Assembly (NCBI RefSeq): GCF_900143245.1
Contig: NZ_FRDK01000002.1
Location: 310,001-374,000 of the forward strand
Reading direction: 5' to 3'
Length of the DNA stretch: 64,000 nt
Source: Flavobacterium fryxellicola
GTDB taxonomy: Bacteria > Bacteroidota > Bacteroidia > Flavobacteriales > Flavobacteriaceae
A program made the position numbers and the translations under genes. Shown here piece by piece: positions 20,015 through 30,870 of this stretch. Below the pieces are notes generated by a model. That model saw nothing but the letters and a program-made list of their open reading frames with translations, did not search any database and had not been told where the DNA came from. Position 1 is the first letter of the stretch. The number at the start of each line of letters is the position of its first letter.

Positions 20015-21064
20015 TTAGAATGAATAAGTAGTTGCGAGTAAAGCATAAGCAGTTACTCCTTTTGGAGCAGCATCACTATTTGAAAAGATATCCTTTGAGG
20101 CCATATCTACACGAAACTCTGGTATAATAGTTAGATTCCCCACTTTATAATTTAAAGATAAGGTATTACCAACAACACTGGTTCCAGCAAGCAAACCTAA
20201 TCCTGCGGTAGCCTCTTTAGCATCTAAATATTCCAATCTGTAGGCTAAACTTAAAGATTCTTTGAAAGTTACATTTGCATATCCTACTAAAGAAAACCAT
20301 TCGCCATCTAACGCCTTATTAAAATCGTTATTAGTCATTGCGTATGTCCCATTAAATCCTAGTGAAAAAACATCACTTACTTTTTTTGTTCCCACAAAGT
20401 CAAACTGGGTTTTATTTTCATCTGAAGATGGATTACTACTCCCTGAAGTTACATTAAAGTAAGCACTGCCGCTATCTCCCAAAAATGCTACTTGTCCTAA
20501 AAATGTTTTCTGAGAAGAACCCGCTTCAATTGCTGTTTTGAAATCAGTTGGGTTCGAAACACCAGCCATAAAGCTGAACTTTCCTGATGTATATTGTGCT
20601 TTTACACCAGTATTAAAAAAAGGTCCATAGGTAAATGCATAAGACATACTGTAATTTTTATTATCGACTGCATCCACTAACTCATATCCAATGTGCGTTC
20701 CAAAGCTTCCAGCGGTTACTTTAAATTTATCTGAAAATTCATAAGTAAAATTCAATTGTTTAATCATAAATGTTTCCGGCCCATCATTATACGTAAATTG
20801 AGCCGCTCGGTTTCCAAAACCTAAATCTACAAAAACAGATGCTTTACCCATTTTATGAGAAGCCTCAATAGAAGCCATTCCTAATTCAAAGGAGTTATGC
20901 GAATTCGTAAAACTCGTTAAACTGTTATCTACTCCAGAAAAATCATACTTGTAATAAGCGTCCGCTGATCCTGCAAAAGTAGTGGCAGGAGCAGGAGTTT
21001 TTTCCTGTGCAAATGTTAAGGTAGTTGTTAGTAAAAATACTAAAGTAGCTAGTTGGTTTTTCAT
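20015..21064 (-). CDS. Outer membrane beta-barrel porin (BBP2/OmpL-like)
   Basis: 349 residues. A signal peptide (about 1-19, ending FAQ) precedes a short Pro/Thr linker and a beta-barrel. Features such as SADAYYKYDFSG, GNRAAQFTYNDG and NKNYSMSYAFTYGP, and a C-terminal aromatic strand ending LLATTYSF, match the putative beta-barrel porin-2 group of Bacteroidota. Such proteins form outer-membrane pores for small solutes; the substrate is unknown. The gene stands alone with a terminator behind it and a 591-base AT-rich region before it. Confidence 0.85.
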   Translation of the reverse strand: MKNQLATLVFLLTTTLTFAQEKTPAPATTFAGSADAYYKYDFSGVDNSLTSFTNSHNSFELGMASIEASHKMGKASVFVDLGFGNRAAQFTYNDGPETFMIKQLNFTYEFSDKFKVTAGSFGTHIGYELVDAVDNKNYSMSYAFTYGPFFNTGVKAQYTSGKFSFMAGVSNPTDFKTAIEAGSSQKTFLGQVAFLGDSGSAYFNVTSGSSNPSSDENKTQFDFVGTKKVSDVFSLGFNGTYAMTNNDFNKALDGEWFSLVGYANVTFKESLSLAYRLEYLDAKEATAGLGLLAGTSVVGNTLSLNYKVGNLTIIPEFRVDMASKDIFSNSDAAPKGVTAYALLATTYSF

Positions 21065-21655
21065 CTTTGGTGGTTTTGATTGGTAATAAGTTGGATAATT
21101 AATCGGTTCTGGTTCAAATTTTGTAGTTTAAAAACATTCTTAAATCAATAAAATAATTATTTATAATGCCTTTTATACCACAAAATTCTCTTTTTGTTAA
21201 AGCGAATTTATTAACTTTTATTCCACTTGGATTACTATTTTTAACTTTTTTATCGAGATTTAAGAAGAATTATCAATAACGAAAAATGAATAAAATTAAA
21301 TGTTTATTCCCTATTTTTAAGGAACTATTTTAAAAATTCAATAATTCCATTTTATGATCGACCCCTGTTATTTTTACGTTTTCAGCTATTTTTTTATTTT
21401 TTAAACGTTAAATACAATATTTAAACACTTAATTTTGACAACGACCCCCTTAAAAACACCTTTTAAATAAAAATAAATATTTTACCAATAAAATAAAAAT
21501 AACAAATTATTTAATCTAATCTTGTTAAAAATAAAGTTACATCTCATTTTAACAATGCCCAAACCATCGAAATAAAGCATCGAAATAAATAGCGCTTTAT
21601 TTTTTTTATGAAAATTTTAATTGTGTTTCGTTTCCTTTTTCATTAATTTTAGGAG
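21065..21655. other. AT-rich divergent intergenic region
   Basis: 591 bases between the divergent porin and the small exported protein at 21656. It is very AT-rich with long A and T tracts and probably holds both promoters, but no clear TAnnTTTG box at a usual distance. CATCGAAATAAA occurs twice at about 21566-21593. No coding sequence is visible. Confidence 0.55.
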
Positions 21656-21961
21656 ATGAATCAAATAATGATCAAAACCTGTTTGTTTTTATTATTAGTC
21701 ACTTTCTCTTTTGTACGGGCAAGTGATGGATTTGATATGCTAGCTGGTGGTAAAAATTTTGATTTTTATGAACAATCGGAAAAGAACGTAGAAGAAAACA
21801 ATTTGGAAATCCAAAAAAAAATACTTTTCCTAACGACCATCCAAAGTCACCACACTTTAGAATTTGCTGTTTTCGAAAAAATCAGTATTCATTCTACTGA
21901 TTTGTTTAGCATTAAGGAATATGCCCTGCAAAACAATACTCCACCTCCAAAGCAAGGATAA
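21656..21961 (+). CDS. Small exported protein of unknown function
   Basis: Up to 101 residues, family not recognised. A hydrophobic signal sequence (KTCLFLLLVTFSFVRAS) is followed by a short hydrophilic mature part ending TPPPKQG. AGGAG at 21651-21655 touches the first ATG and lies 12 bases before a second in-frame ATG at 21668, so the start may be 21668 (97 residues). The next gene on the same strand, another small exported protein, starts 80 bases later. Function unknown. Confidence 0.6.
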   Translation: MNQIMIKTCLFLLLVTFSFVRASDGFDMLAGGKNFDFYEQSEKNVEENNLEIQKKILFLTTIQSHHTLEFAVFEKISIHSTDLFSIKEYALQNNTPPPKQG

Positions 21962-22041
21962 CGAACTCCAGCGTCCATAAAAAAAGGAAATACATGTACA
22001 AAAAGCTTTAAAAAAACACCTAGATAAAAACTTATACAATA

Positions 22042-22521
22042 ATGAGAAATATATTCACAATACTCGCACTTTCACTTACGGTATCATTGATGGCACAAAC
22101 CCATGAGATTACTAAACATAACGGAGAAACAATGCAGGTAAACTTCATTAAAATTGAAAATAATTTAGTTTATTACACCAATGTAGAAAGCACCGAAGAA
22201 AAGAAAATTAGCCAATTTGCAATTTCCCAATTACACGAAAAATCAAACAAAGAAGCTAAAACCGTATCCGAAAAAATAATGCCATCTGGAAAGGCCGATT
22301 ATACGAAAGTCATCGTGTTAAACGCTGCACAAACAGAAGGCTTAAGAGAATCTGATACGATAACCAGCTTTTTAGGAAAAACTAAGGGAGAAACTAATCA
22401 ATCTTTTAAGGATGGAGCAACAAGAAGATTAAAACAAAATGCGGCCGATAAAGGGTATCCCTTTATTGTGATTCTTTCCACCAAGTCTAAAGATTTAAAA
22501 GCGGTTATGTATACGTATTAA
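22042..22521 (+). CDS. Exported protein of unknown function
   Basis: 159 residues, family not recognised. A signal peptide (about 1-18, ending LMAQ) precedes a short beta-rich region (THEITKHNGETMQVNFIKIE). A C-terminal domain (about 88-159) contains NAAQTEGLRESDTI, FKDGATRRLKQNAADKG and YPFIVILS, an alpha/beta pattern. It follows the small exported protein at 21656 on the same strand and ends at a terminator near 22581-22627. The product is probably periplasmic. Confidence 0.8.
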   Translation: MRNIFTILALSLTVSLMAQTHEITKHNGETMQVNFIKIENNLVYYTNVESTEEKKISQFAISQLHEKSNKEAKTVSEKIMPSGKADYTKVIVLNAAQTEGLRESDTITSFLGKTKGETNQSFKDGATRRLKQNAADKGYPFIVILSTKSKDLKAVMYTY

Positions 22522-22580
22522 GAAAGTGGACGTCCACTTTGCAAGGGGAGATTAAAACCTCATTTAATGTAAACAAATAA

Positions 22581-22627
22581 AAACGAGAATAGATTTTGTA
22601 CATACAATTTCTATTCCCGTTTTTTAA
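22581..22627 (+). terminator. Rho-independent terminator
   Basis: AAACGAGAATAGA near 22581 pairs with TCTATTC-CCGTTT near 22609-22622 with one mismatch, followed by T residues. It lies between convergent genes. Confidence 0.65.
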
Positions 22628-22662
22628 TTAAATTATCACATTCCCTTCTTAATAAAAAAATG

Positions 22663-24015
22663 TTATTCGATAACTAATGATTTCATATTCATAAATTCTT
22701 TGATTCCAACTGCTCCTAACTCCCTACCATAGCCAGATTTTTTTATTCCCCCAAAAGGAACTCTCGAATCAGAACGGACTAAAGAATTCACAAAGACATT
22801 TCCTGCTTCTATTTTTCTTGCTAGTTTATAGGCACGTTCACGGTCTTCAGTCCAGATAGCAGAAGCCAATCCATATCTATGATTATTTGCAATGGCAATC
22901 GCATCATTTTCATCTTTGGCTCTAATAACCGCTGCCAATGGACCAAAAGTTTCTTCCTGAAATGCAATTGAATTAACGGATACGAAATCAATCAATGTGG
23001 GTTGAAAGTTACAGCTTTCCACCGCTCCTCCTACTATTAATTTTGCTCCTTGTTGTAGTGATTTTTCCAATTGATCTGCTAATGTTTTAGCTAAATCTAA
23101 TCGAGCCAAAGGTCCCATCTGAATTCCTTCTTGTACTGGATTACCCTGTTTTAATGATTTGATGTTTTGGGCAAAAAGGGATACAAATTCATCAGCTACT
23201 TTTTCTGTAACTATAAACCGCTTAGCGCAGATACAAGCCTGCCCCGCATTTAACATTCGGGATTGTGCTGCAACATGAGCGGCTTTCTCCAGATCAGCAT
23301 CGTTTAATACGATAAAAGCATCTGAACCACCCAACTCCATTACTGTCTTTTTGATGTGTTTTCCCGCCAATGAAGCTACCGAAGAACCTGCACCTTCACT
23401 ACCTGTCAAAGTAATTCCATGGACAATATTCGCGGCTATTACGCTTTCGACTTGCGGTATTTCAATGCTTATTTGTTGAAAAACACCTTCAGGAAAACCG
23501 GCTTCTAAAAAAGCACTTTCAATCGCTTTAGCGCAACCAATTACGTTAGATGAATGTTTTAAAAGGGTAACGTTTCCTGCCATAATTGCTGGTGCGGCAA
23601 AACGCAATACTTGCCAAAAAGGATAATTCCATGGCATTATTGCAAAAACAGCTCCTATGGGATCATAAACAGACATACTCCTGAATGGTGTGTTGTAGTA
23701 TTCATCTTGTAACATTTCCTCAGCATGCTCCGCATAAAAATCACAATTGCCTGCTGATTTCTCTACTTCAGCTATACTTTCAGCTATAATTTTGCCCATC
23801 TCATGGGTAATAAGCAATCCTAATGTTTCTTTATTTTCTCTCAAAACAACCGCAAGTCTTTGCATTTTATCTGCTCTTTGCTGAAAAGAAGTTGTTTTCC
23901 AATCTTTAAAAGCGCTTTCAGACAATTTAAGTTTGTAATTAAGTTGCGCATTTGTTAACACCTCATGTTCAGCAATCACTTCTTGTGAAAATGGATTTAT
24001 GGATTTAAACATCAT
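22663..24015 (-). CDS. NAD(P)-dependent aldehyde dehydrogenase (succinate-semialdehyde type)
   Basis: 450 residues. It oxidises an aldehyde to the acid with NAD(P)+. Catalytic Cys261 ([11 protein letters not shown]) and general base Glu227 (VMELGGSD) are in place, with the Rossmann region ([18 protein letters not shown]) and the C-terminal [14 protein letters not shown] motif. The overall sequence and short length fit the succinate-semialdehyde dehydrogenase group of about 455 residues, used in GABA breakdown, but the substrate is not proven. It begins MMFKSINPF; the second Met is equally possible. No GABA aminotransferase is nearby. Confidence 0.9.
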   Translation of the reverse strand: MMFKSINPFSQEVIAEHEVLTNAQLNYKLKLSESAFKDWKTTSFQQRADKMQRLAVVLRENKETLGLLITHEMGKIIAESIAEVEKSAGNCDFYAEHAEEMLQDEYYNTPFRSMSVYDPIGAVFAIMPWNYPFWQVLRFAAPAIMAGNVTLLKHSSNVIGCAKAIESAFLEAGFPEGVFQQISIEIPQVESVIAANIVHGITLTGSEGAGSSVASLAGKHIKKTVMELGGSDAFIVLNDADLEKAAHVAAQSRMLNAGQACICAKRFIVTEKVADEFVSLFAQNIKSLKQGNPVQEGIQMGPLARLDLAKTLADQLEKSLQQGAKLIVGGAVESCNFQPTLIDFVSVNSIAFQEETFGPLAAVIRAKDENDAIAIANNHRYGLASAIWTEDRERAYKLARKIEAGNVFVNSLVRSDSRVPFGGIKKSGYGRELGAVGIKEFMNMKSLVIE

Positions 24016-24251
24016 GTCTGTTGTATTTAAAATTCTTTGTAAAGGTAGTTAGGAAGATCTGAAAATGTTTTCAGACTTATACTAAAGGTAATCAATTGCT
24101 TTTTAGTATATCTGATTGAAAAGAAATCAGTTTGGCAATTGTAATTCTTTGATATAGAAGAAAGCGCCAGTGCAATCCTTTGGTTTCTCAACGTTTTTTG
24201 GTTATTACAAAAATTGACACTTTAGGATTCTCCAAAGCAATTGCGTTAATT

Positions 24252-26363
24252 TCAGGAATTAATTTCAATAAAAATCGAATCCAACAACTCAAATATTTTT
24301 TCTTTATCCAATGGTTTTGTAATGTAATCTACAAAACCAAACTGTATGATTTTCTCCCTATCTTCAAAAGAAGAATAAGCAGTCTGTGCAATTATAGGAA
24401 GCTGCGGTTTAATGGCTCTTATTTGTTCGAATGCTTCGAAACCATTTAAAATAGGCATTTTGATATCCATAAAGACCAAACTAATATCGGGATTTTCAAG
24501 ACAAATATTTACAGCTTCTTGGCCATTATGCGCTCGCAAAACAGTATGCTTTTTAGATTCAATGATTTTCTTTAATAACAAGAAATTAATAGTATCGTCT
24601 TCAGCAATTAAAATTATTTCGTTTTCATGATTACCTGAAAACGAAATTGCCTTCTTTTGGATATTTTTATTTATTGTTTGGTCAAACTGCAAGGGTATTG
24701 TGAATGTAAAAATAGATCCAAACCCAATTGTTGATTTTACATTTATTTCGCCTCCCAACATTTCGACATACGCTTTAGTAATAGACAAACCAAGGCCTAG
24801 CCCAGTAGTATCATTTGTTGAATTATCTTCAATTCTTCTAAAGCGATCAAAGATGATTTTTAAATAATCTTCACTGATTCCAAGACCAGAATCTTCGATC
24901 TTAAACTCTAAAAGTTCTTTTTCCTTATTTATTTTATATCCAAAGGAAACGAAACCTTTTTCTGTGAATTTAACGGCATTTGTAATTAAATTCACGATAA
25001 TCTGTTTCAGTTTCGTTTCATCGGTAATAATAGGACCTTGAAGATTCTCTGGATTTTTTACAATATAAAACTCGATTTCTTTATCTTTAGGAATAGTTAT
25101 TTTAATGGAGTGATATAGTTCCGCAATACATTTTTCTAAGTCCAAGCCTTTATAATTTGGCGTAATTTGCTTAGCATCAATCTTAGACATTTCAATTAAA
25201 TCCTCAATAATGTTAACCAAGCTATTTCCACTATTTTTTATGATTTTTAAATAGTCTATTTTCTCCTTTTCTTTCAAATTAGCATCCATTAGTAAATCAC
25301 TAAAGCCAATTATGGCATTCATCGGAGTTCTAATCTCATGCGACAAATTAGCTAAAAAAGCAGATTTTAAAGTATCACTTTCTTCTGCCTTTTGTTTAGC
25401 AATTTCTAATTGTTTCCGTTGATTGCTATTTTCTTCAAAAAGATTCCCAATATAACCAAACTCGCCTTTGGATTTTTTTAAACTCGTTATTGAATTACTG
25501 CTGCCGGTTTCTAGGATATTTTTAATTAATTTTAAAGGATCGTATACCCATTTTTTAGTATAATAAATGAAGATCAAAATATTAATGATAGAAGCTATGA
25601 CCACTATAAAAAGAATTTCTTTCGTTTTACTGTAATTTAAATTAAAAGGTCTTTTAAAAAGCAACTTGCTTACTACTTTATTTTTCCAATCCCTTAAATC
25701 TAGCCCAACGGTTACAAAATCATCTTCTGCATTAATTTTTTTATTTGCAATGGCTAAACTAACTTTAGAACTACTAATATCTTCTAGAGACTCAAAAAAG
25801 GATGCATCTAAAAGTCGGGCCATAAAAAAATAACCGGAAGGTTTTGTTTTATTCTTTTTTGGATCATTAGAAGAATGTATTGTCGCGCCAAAAACTTCAA
25901 CAATACCCTCTGGAAGCTTGATATAGAACCTTTTAAATTTAGAGCTATAAAGCGAAGTCATCATCTCCTTAGGAATAAAGTCAAAACTTTTAATCTTAGC
26001 TGATCTTGTCTTATTTAATAGTTTGTGATTCAAATCATAAATCCCAATGTAATCTGCTTCATAGGATTGAAATTCATTAGCGATGTATTTATTATACCAT
26101 TTATTATCTTTTGTTTTGGTGAATTGGACTAACTCATCCCAAAATGTAACATCCATAACTGTGGCAGTTGGTGTTCTAGAGTTCAGTATAAATAAGGATT
26201 TTACTTCATTATTGTAGCGACTGTAAGTAGTTTTATAAAAGTGCTGTTCTTCTTGAACGGTGTAAAGGTATAAGGAAGTATAAAGTATAAAAAAGAATAC
26301 AGTCGCTGAGGCGATCAGCAACAATAGCTTAAAATAGGTATTCAGGTTAATTAATCTCTTCAT
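24252..26363 (-). CDS. Hybrid sensor histidine kinase/response regulator with CHASE4-like domain
   Basis: About 703 residues from the chosen start MKRLINLN (26363); an upstream ATG at 26399 would add 12 residues. A membrane segment (about 12-34), an extracytoplasmic CHASE4-like sensor (about 40-245, including VMDVTFWDEL), a second membrane segment (about 250-269), HisKA with phospho-accepting His342 (LSHEIRTP), HATPase (NLITNAVKFT, DSGLGIS, GLGLGLSI), and a C-terminal receiver with Asp633 (VFMDIKMP) and Lys in ITKPL. Phosphate would move from His342 to Asp633 and then to an Hpt protein, possibly the orphan one at 46888-47232 (inference). No target gene is adjacent. Confidence 0.92.
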   Translation of the reverse strand: MKRLINLNTYFKLLLLIASATVFFFILYTSLYLYTVQEEQHFYKTTYSRYNNEVKSLFILNSRTPTATVMDVTFWDELVQFTKTKDNKWYNKYIANEFQSYEADYIGIYDLNHKLLNKTRSAKIKSFDFIPKEMMTSLYSSKFKRFYIKLPEGIVEVFGATIHSSNDPKKNKTKPSGYFFMARLLDASFFESLEDISSSKVSLAIANKKINAEDDFVTVGLDLRDWKNKVVSKLLFKRPFNLNYSKTKEILFIVVIASIINILIFIYYTKKWVYDPLKLIKNILETGSSNSITSLKKSKGEFGYIGNLFEENSNQRKQLEIAKQKAEESDTLKSAFLANLSHEIRTPMNAIIGFSDLLMDANLKEKEKIDYLKIIKNSGNSLVNIIEDLIEMSKIDAKQITPNYKGLDLEKCIAELYHSIKITIPKDKEIEFYIVKNPENLQGPIITDETKLKQIIVNLITNAVKFTEKGFVSFGYKINKEKELLEFKIEDSGLGISEDYLKIIFDRFRRIEDNSTNDTTGLGLGLSITKAYVEMLGGEINVKSTIGFGSIFTFTIPLQFDQTINKNIQKKAISFSGNHENEIILIAEDDTINFLLLKKIIESKKHTVLRAHNGQEAVNICLENPDISLVFMDIKMPILNGFEAFEQIRAIKPQLPIIAQTAYSSFEDREKIIQFGFVDYITKPLDKEKIFELLDSIFIEINS

Positions 26364-26399
26364 ATTGTAGGCAGATAAAAAAAGAGAAACCAAAAACAT

Positions 26400-27077
26400 C
26401 TTACTTGATGTTTTGTAGGATATATCACTTTTTTTGCTGGCGCAAGTTATGTTTTTTTTATGATAAAAAAAAACTGCAACTATTTAAACTCATGAAGTTC
26501 ATTATTATAACTGGTATTTCGTGATAGTAAACTTTGCAATAAGATTTTTAGCTTACCTGTTGCTACTTTTAAAGTAATCCTTAGGTATTTTCCAACTAAT
26601 TCTACTGATTTACTTTTTTTGATAGATTCCACTTTGCTTTTATTTATTTAAGGACAAGACGATCTAGGTTAAGTTTCTAGCTTTCTCACCGCAAGTTGTG
26701 CAACTAGCATTAAAACACTCCATTAGTAAATTCAGTAGCGCGGTAATCAAATTATTTATCTGGTGTTATTTCAAATGAAATTACCATTACTTTAACCTTC
26801 TAATAGACAGATCGTGGTGCGTTCCTAAAAATTTGAAGGAGACTCACTTGCTAACATAATTCGTAATAATTAATAAAAATTTATTTGACAACATCACGAA
26901 GTATTTCAAGTTCTCTTTGTCGCAGATTGTATCTCAAAATCCTCTTGGGCACCACGATTTCTTCAATACTTGCAGTTAAGAAGTTATTTTAATCTTTTTT
27001 GTTTCGTTTACTTTAAAAGTGCAGCTATAAAAAAACCAGCTGGATTACAGCTGGTTACTCTATTTTTATCCAAAAAA
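26400..27077. other. Intergenic region with no intact gene
   Basis: 678 bases. On the minus strand a short open stretch (about 26881-26985) encodes something like VPKRILRYNLRQRELE and then stops at 26881-26883, without a convincing start; it may be a gene remnant or chance. The right end carries the terminator of the carboxylase operon. Confidence 0.5.
27029..27056 (-). terminator. Terminator of the acyl-CoA carboxylase operon
   Basis: AACCAGCTG (27034-27042) and CAGCTGGTT (27048-27056) form a perfect stem with a five-base loop. The A-run from 27029 becomes a T-run on the minus strand. Confidence 0.88.
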
Positions 27078-28619
27078 TTACAAAGGAATGTTTCCGTGTT
27101 TTCTATTCGGAGTGCTACTTTCTTTATTTTCAAGCATGCTAAATGCTTTTATCAATTTGCGGCGGGTATCTTGTGGTAGGATCACCTCATCCACAAAACC
27201 ACGTTGTGCAGCGGTGTACGGATTTGCAAACAAAGTCGCATATTCTGCTTCTTTTTCTAATAATTTTGCTTCATGATCGTCTGCATCGCTGATTTCTTTT
27301 TTGAAAATAATTTCAGAGGCACCTTTGGCCCCCATTACGGCAATTTCAGCAGTTGGCCAAGCAAAATTCATATCGGCACCAATGTGTTTTGAATTCATCA
27401 CATCATATGCGCCTCCATACGCTTTTCGGGTAATAACCGTTACTCTTGGCACGGTCGCTTCGCTTAAGGCATACAATAATTTAGCGCCATGAACTATAAT
27501 ACCATTCCACTCCTGATCAGTTCCAGGTAAAAAACCTGGCACATCGACCAAAACCAATAAAGGAATATTAAAACAATCACAAAAACGGGTAAATCGTGCC
27601 GCTTTTTTTGAACTGTTCACATCCAAACAGCCTGCTAAAACCATAGGTTGATTTGCAATAATCCCAATGCTTTTTCCTCCCAATCGAGCAAAACCCACCA
27701 GAATATTTTCAGCATAATTTTTATGAACTTCAAAAAACGAATCTTCGTCAATAATCCCGCCAATAACACTGTGCATGTCATACGGTTTATTAGGATTATC
27801 AGGAATTATATTTGATAATTGCTCCCGAATCTCATCTCCTAATTCATAAGGCAAATTGCGGGCTGTTTCTTTATTGCTCTGCGGCAAATAGCTCAACAAT
27901 CGCTTGAGATCCTCTAAACATTCTACATCATTTGCAGAGGTGCAATGTGCCACACCTGACTTAGTTGAATGCGTACTTGCCCCTCCTAATTCCTCCGAGG
28001 TTACCGTTTCATTGGTTACGGTTTTTACCACATTGGGTCCTGTGACAAACATATAACTAGTATCTTCTACCATCATAGTAAAATCAGTCATGGCAGGGGA
28101 ATAGACCGCTCCACCAGCGCAGGGGCCCATAATAGCTGAAATTTGCGGAATCACTCCTGAAGCTTGAACGTTTCTGTAAAAAATATCGGCATAACCACCT
28201 AGAGAACGTACACCTTCCTGAATACGTGCTCCACCAGAGTCGTTCAATCCTATCATTGGTGCTCCCATTTTGACAGCCATATCCATGACTTTACAAATTT
28301 TTTCGGCATGAGTTTCTGACAGTGAACCGCCAAAAACCGTGAAATCTTGAGCAAATATGTAAACCAGTCTTCCGTTTATAGTTCCGTATCCTGTGATAAC
28401 ACCGTCACCATAATACAATTCTTTTTCCATTCCAAAATCAGAAGTACGGTGTGTTACTAACATTCCAATTTCTTCAAAAGATCCTTCATCCATTAAGTAC
28501 TCAACGCGCTCTCTGGCGGTTAATTTTTTATTGGAATGTTGTTTCTCGATTCGTTTTTTACCGCCACCTAAATGTGCTTCGGCAATTTTATCGTTAAGTA
28601 TTTTTATCTTGTCTTGCAT
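27078..28619 (-). CDS. Acyl-CoA carboxylase carboxyltransferase (beta) subunit
   Basis: 513 residues. The carboxyltransferase subunit moves CO2 from biotin to an acyl-CoA, most likely propionyl-CoA or a related substrate. Two crotonase-fold halves are clear, with [10 protein letters not shown], the oxyanion-type [12 protein letters not shown] segment and the C-terminal [12 protein letters not shown] and [11 protein letters not shown] signatures of the PccB/MmdA family. It is the last gene of a minus-strand operon after the biotin carrier (30283-30768) and biotin carboxylase (28744-30183). A terminator follows the stop. A decarboxylase role is unlikely because no membrane beta subunit is encoded here. 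Confidence 0.93.
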   Translation of the reverse strand: MQDKIKILNDKIAEAHLGGGKKRIEKQHSNKKLTARERVEYLMDEGSFEEIGMLVTHRTSDFGMEKELYYGDGVITGYGTINGRLVYIFAQDFTVFGGSLSETHAEKICKVMDMAVKMGAPMIGLNDSGGARIQEGVRSLGGYADIFYRNVQASGVIPQISAIMGPCAGGAVYSPAMTDFTMMVEDTSYMFVTGPNVVKTVTNETVTSEELGGASTHSTKSGVAHCTSANDVECLEDLKRLLSYLPQSNKETARNLPYELGDEIREQLSNIIPDNPNKPYDMHSVIGGIIDEDSFFEVHKNYAENILVGFARLGGKSIGIIANQPMVLAGCLDVNSSKKAARFTRFCDCFNIPLLVLVDVPGFLPGTDQEWNGIIVHGAKLLYALSEATVPRVTVITRKAYGGAYDVMNSKHIGADMNFAWPTAEIAVMGAKGASEIIFKKEISDADDHEAKLLEKEAEYATLFANPYTAAQRGFVDEVILPQDTRRKLIKAFSMLENKESSTPNRKHGNIPL

Positions 28620-28743
28620 ACTGCTTATTTTTAACCACTATTTTAGTAAATTCTTTTTTTGCCACAGATTCACCAGATTCAAACAGATTTTATATTCATT
28701 GCTAAAAGAATCTGCTACAATCTTTTTAATCTGTAGCTAATTT

Positions 28744-30183
28744 TTAATTTAGTAAGCGTACTATTTTTTGATCTTCAATATATTGTTTCAGTGCCACTAA
28801 TGCTGCGATTTCTGCTTCTTTGGTCCTTTGTTCGATCAATAAATCTGCATTATAATATTTTTTCACAAAATGAGTGTCAAAATTTCCCGAACAAAAGGCT
28901 TCATGTTCAAAAACAAACTTCCCGAAAGGCAAAGTAGTTTGTACTCCCTCCACATGATATCCATCAATCGCTTTAATCATCAATTGAATCGCTTCTTCAC
29001 GAGTTGCTCCGTAAGTGATTAGCTTAGCCAACATGGGATCGTAATAAATAGGAATATCCATGCCTTGTTCAAAACCATTATCGACGCGTATATTTTCTCC
29101 CACAGGCAATTCATACACATCCAAGTGACCTACGCTTGGTAAAAAGTCATTTGTAGGATCTTCAGCATAGACTCTTAATTCGACAGCGTGTCCTTTAATT
29201 TTCAAATCTTCTTGCTTCATCGGTAATGCTTCGCCCCTTGCCACTCTAATTTGCATTTCTACTAAATCAGTTCCGGTGATCCATTCCGTAACAGGATGTT
29301 CTACTTGCAAACGGGTATTCATTTCAAGGAAATAGAAATTATTATTTTCGTCCAATAAAAACTCTACGGTTCCAGCTCCTAAATAATCACATGATTTAGC
29401 CACTAAAACAGCCGCTTCTCCCATTTGCTTGCGTAATTCAGGCGAAAGAACGGACGAAGGCGCTTCTTCAATTACTTTTTGATGGCGACGCTGGATGCTG
29501 CATTCTCTTTCGAATAAATACAATATATTTCCGTGACTGTCAGCCATAACTTGAATTTCGATATGCCTTGGTGAGGCTACATATTTTTCGATAAAAACAG
29601 AACCATCCCCAAAGGCTGCAATTGCTTCACTTATCGCACGATTCATTTGAGATTCAAAATCATTTTCGCTTTCTACCACACGCATTCCTTTTCCACCACC
29701 ACCGGCTGACGCTTTTATAAGAATAGGAAAACCAATTGCTTTAGCAGCTGCTTTTGCTTTTTCAATATCTGTAATTGCTTCGTCTACACCAGGAACCATA
29801 GGGATATTATAGTCTTTAACAGCCTCTTTAGCTGCTAATTTACTCCCCATAACTCGAATAGCTTTGGATTTTGGACCAATAAATATGATGTCATTTTTTT
29901 CACACTCTTCAGCAAAATCTGCATTTTCGCTCAAAAATCCATAACCCGGATGAATAGCATCTACATTTAAGGATTTGGCTACCTCAATAATTTTGTGCCC
30001 TAACAAATAGGATTGACTCGAAGGTGCTTCTCCAATCCAAACCGCTTCATCGGCAAATTTTACGTGAGGTGCATTTCGATCTACAGTTGAATAAACGGCA
30101 ACTGTTTTAATGCCCATTTTTTGTGCGGTTTTCATTACCCTGATGGCAATTTCTCCTCTATTGGCAACTAATATTTTTTTCAT
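28744..30183 (-). CDS. Acyl-CoA carboxylase biotin carboxylase subunit
   Basis: 479 residues from the chosen start MKKILVANRGEIAIRV. The frame extends to a GTG at 30201, but this ATG is the family norm. It carboxylates the biotin on the carrier protein using ATP and bicarbonate. The biotin carboxylase N-terminal domain, the ATP-grasp domain with glycine loop KASAGGGGKGMRVV, the ERECSIQRRHQKVIEEAPS segment, the EMNTRLQVEHPVTE catalytic region and the C-terminal domain (HAVELRVYAEDP) are all present. It lies between the carrier and carboxyltransferase genes, so it serves this complex. Confidence 0.94.
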   Translation of the reverse strand: MKKILVANRGEIAIRVMKTAQKMGIKTVAVYSTVDRNAPHVKFADEAVWIGEAPSSQSYLLGHKIIEVAKSLNVDAIHPGYGFLSENADFAEECEKNDIIFIGPKSKAIRVMGSKLAAKEAVKDYNIPMVPGVDEAITDIEKAKAAAKAIGFPILIKASAGGGGKGMRVVESENDFESQMNRAISEAIAAFGDGSVFIEKYVASPRHIEIQVMADSHGNILYLFERECSIQRRHQKVIEEAPSSVLSPELRKQMGEAAVLVAKSCDYLGAGTVEFLLDENNNFYFLEMNTRLQVEHPVTEWITGTDLVEMQIRVARGEALPMKQEDLKIKGHAVELRVYAEDPTNDFLPSVGHLDVYELPVGENIRVDNGFEQGMDIPIYYDPMLAKLITYGATREEAIQLMIKAIDGYHVEGVQTTLPFGKFVFEHEAFCSGNFDTHFVKKYYNADLLIEQRTKEAEIAALVALKQYIEDQKIVRLLN

Positions 30184-30282
30184 TTTGATTATTTTAACCA
30201 CAGATTCGCTATTTTGTAAATCTATTATACTCCCTAGTGTTGGGTAATTCGATTTTTAATCAGCAAATTTGCGGTATTTTTG

Positions 30283-30768
30283 TTATTCGAATTCAATTAA
30301 AAGTTGCCCTTTCTCTACTGCATCTCCCATTGCGATTGAAATAGATTTGATAACACCATCACGTGGGGAAAGGAAACTGTTTTCCATCTTCATGGCTCCA
30401 AGAATGATTAGATTATCGTTTTCTTTCACTTCTTGACCCACCACAACACTAATATCCAGAATTAGTCCAGGCATAGGCGCTTTAATGAAGTTTACCTGCT
30501 TGGTAAGACCCACCTCAAATCCCATTTCCTTGATGAGCAAGTCGAGGTGATTTGCTATCGTTACGGCATAAGTGTTGTTGTTTACCTTAACGGTATAGCT
30601 TTTTTGATTGAAATCAGACGTTAGGATTTCCGCTTTATAAGGGGTGTTTTCATGTAGTATATGGAGTTTATTTGATTCCATACGAACTGCATCTAATTGT
30701 GAAATATCCTTCTTTTCAATATCAAAATGAAAATTGTCATTTACATTTACTTTATAACCAATACTCAT
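30283..30768 (-). CDS. Biotin carboxyl carrier subunit of acyl-CoA carboxylase
   Basis: 161 residues. The C-terminal biotinyl domain (about 92-161) contains APMPGLI and the AMKM motif, with Lys127 as the predicted biotin site. The N-terminal 90 residues form a beta-rich domain that probably docks on the carboxylase. In many organisms this module is fused to the biotin carboxylase (PccA); here it is a separate first gene of the operon, upstream of the biotin carboxylase and carboxyltransferase. It therefore shuttles CO2 between the two other subunits. Confidence 0.93.
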   Translation of the reverse strand: MSIGYKVNVNDNFHFDIEKKDISQLDAVRMESNKLHILHENTPYKAEILTSDFNQKSYTVKVNNNTYAVTIANHLDLLIKEMGFEVGLTKQVNFIKAPMPGLILDISVVVGQEVKENDNLIILGAMKMENSFLSPRDGVIKSISIAMGDAVEKGQLLIEFE

Positions 30769-30870
30769 AAGTACATTTTTTATTGGATGTAAAAATAAGT
30801 AAAGAAAACGTTTGCGTACCTTTAAAACAGATGTTTTATGCTAATTAAGTATAGTTTTACTAAAATAAAT

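Noticed and set aside
26970..27179. Plus-strand 69-codon frame
   Set aside because: It crosses the terminator hairpin and the 3' end of the carboxyltransferase gene in antisense.
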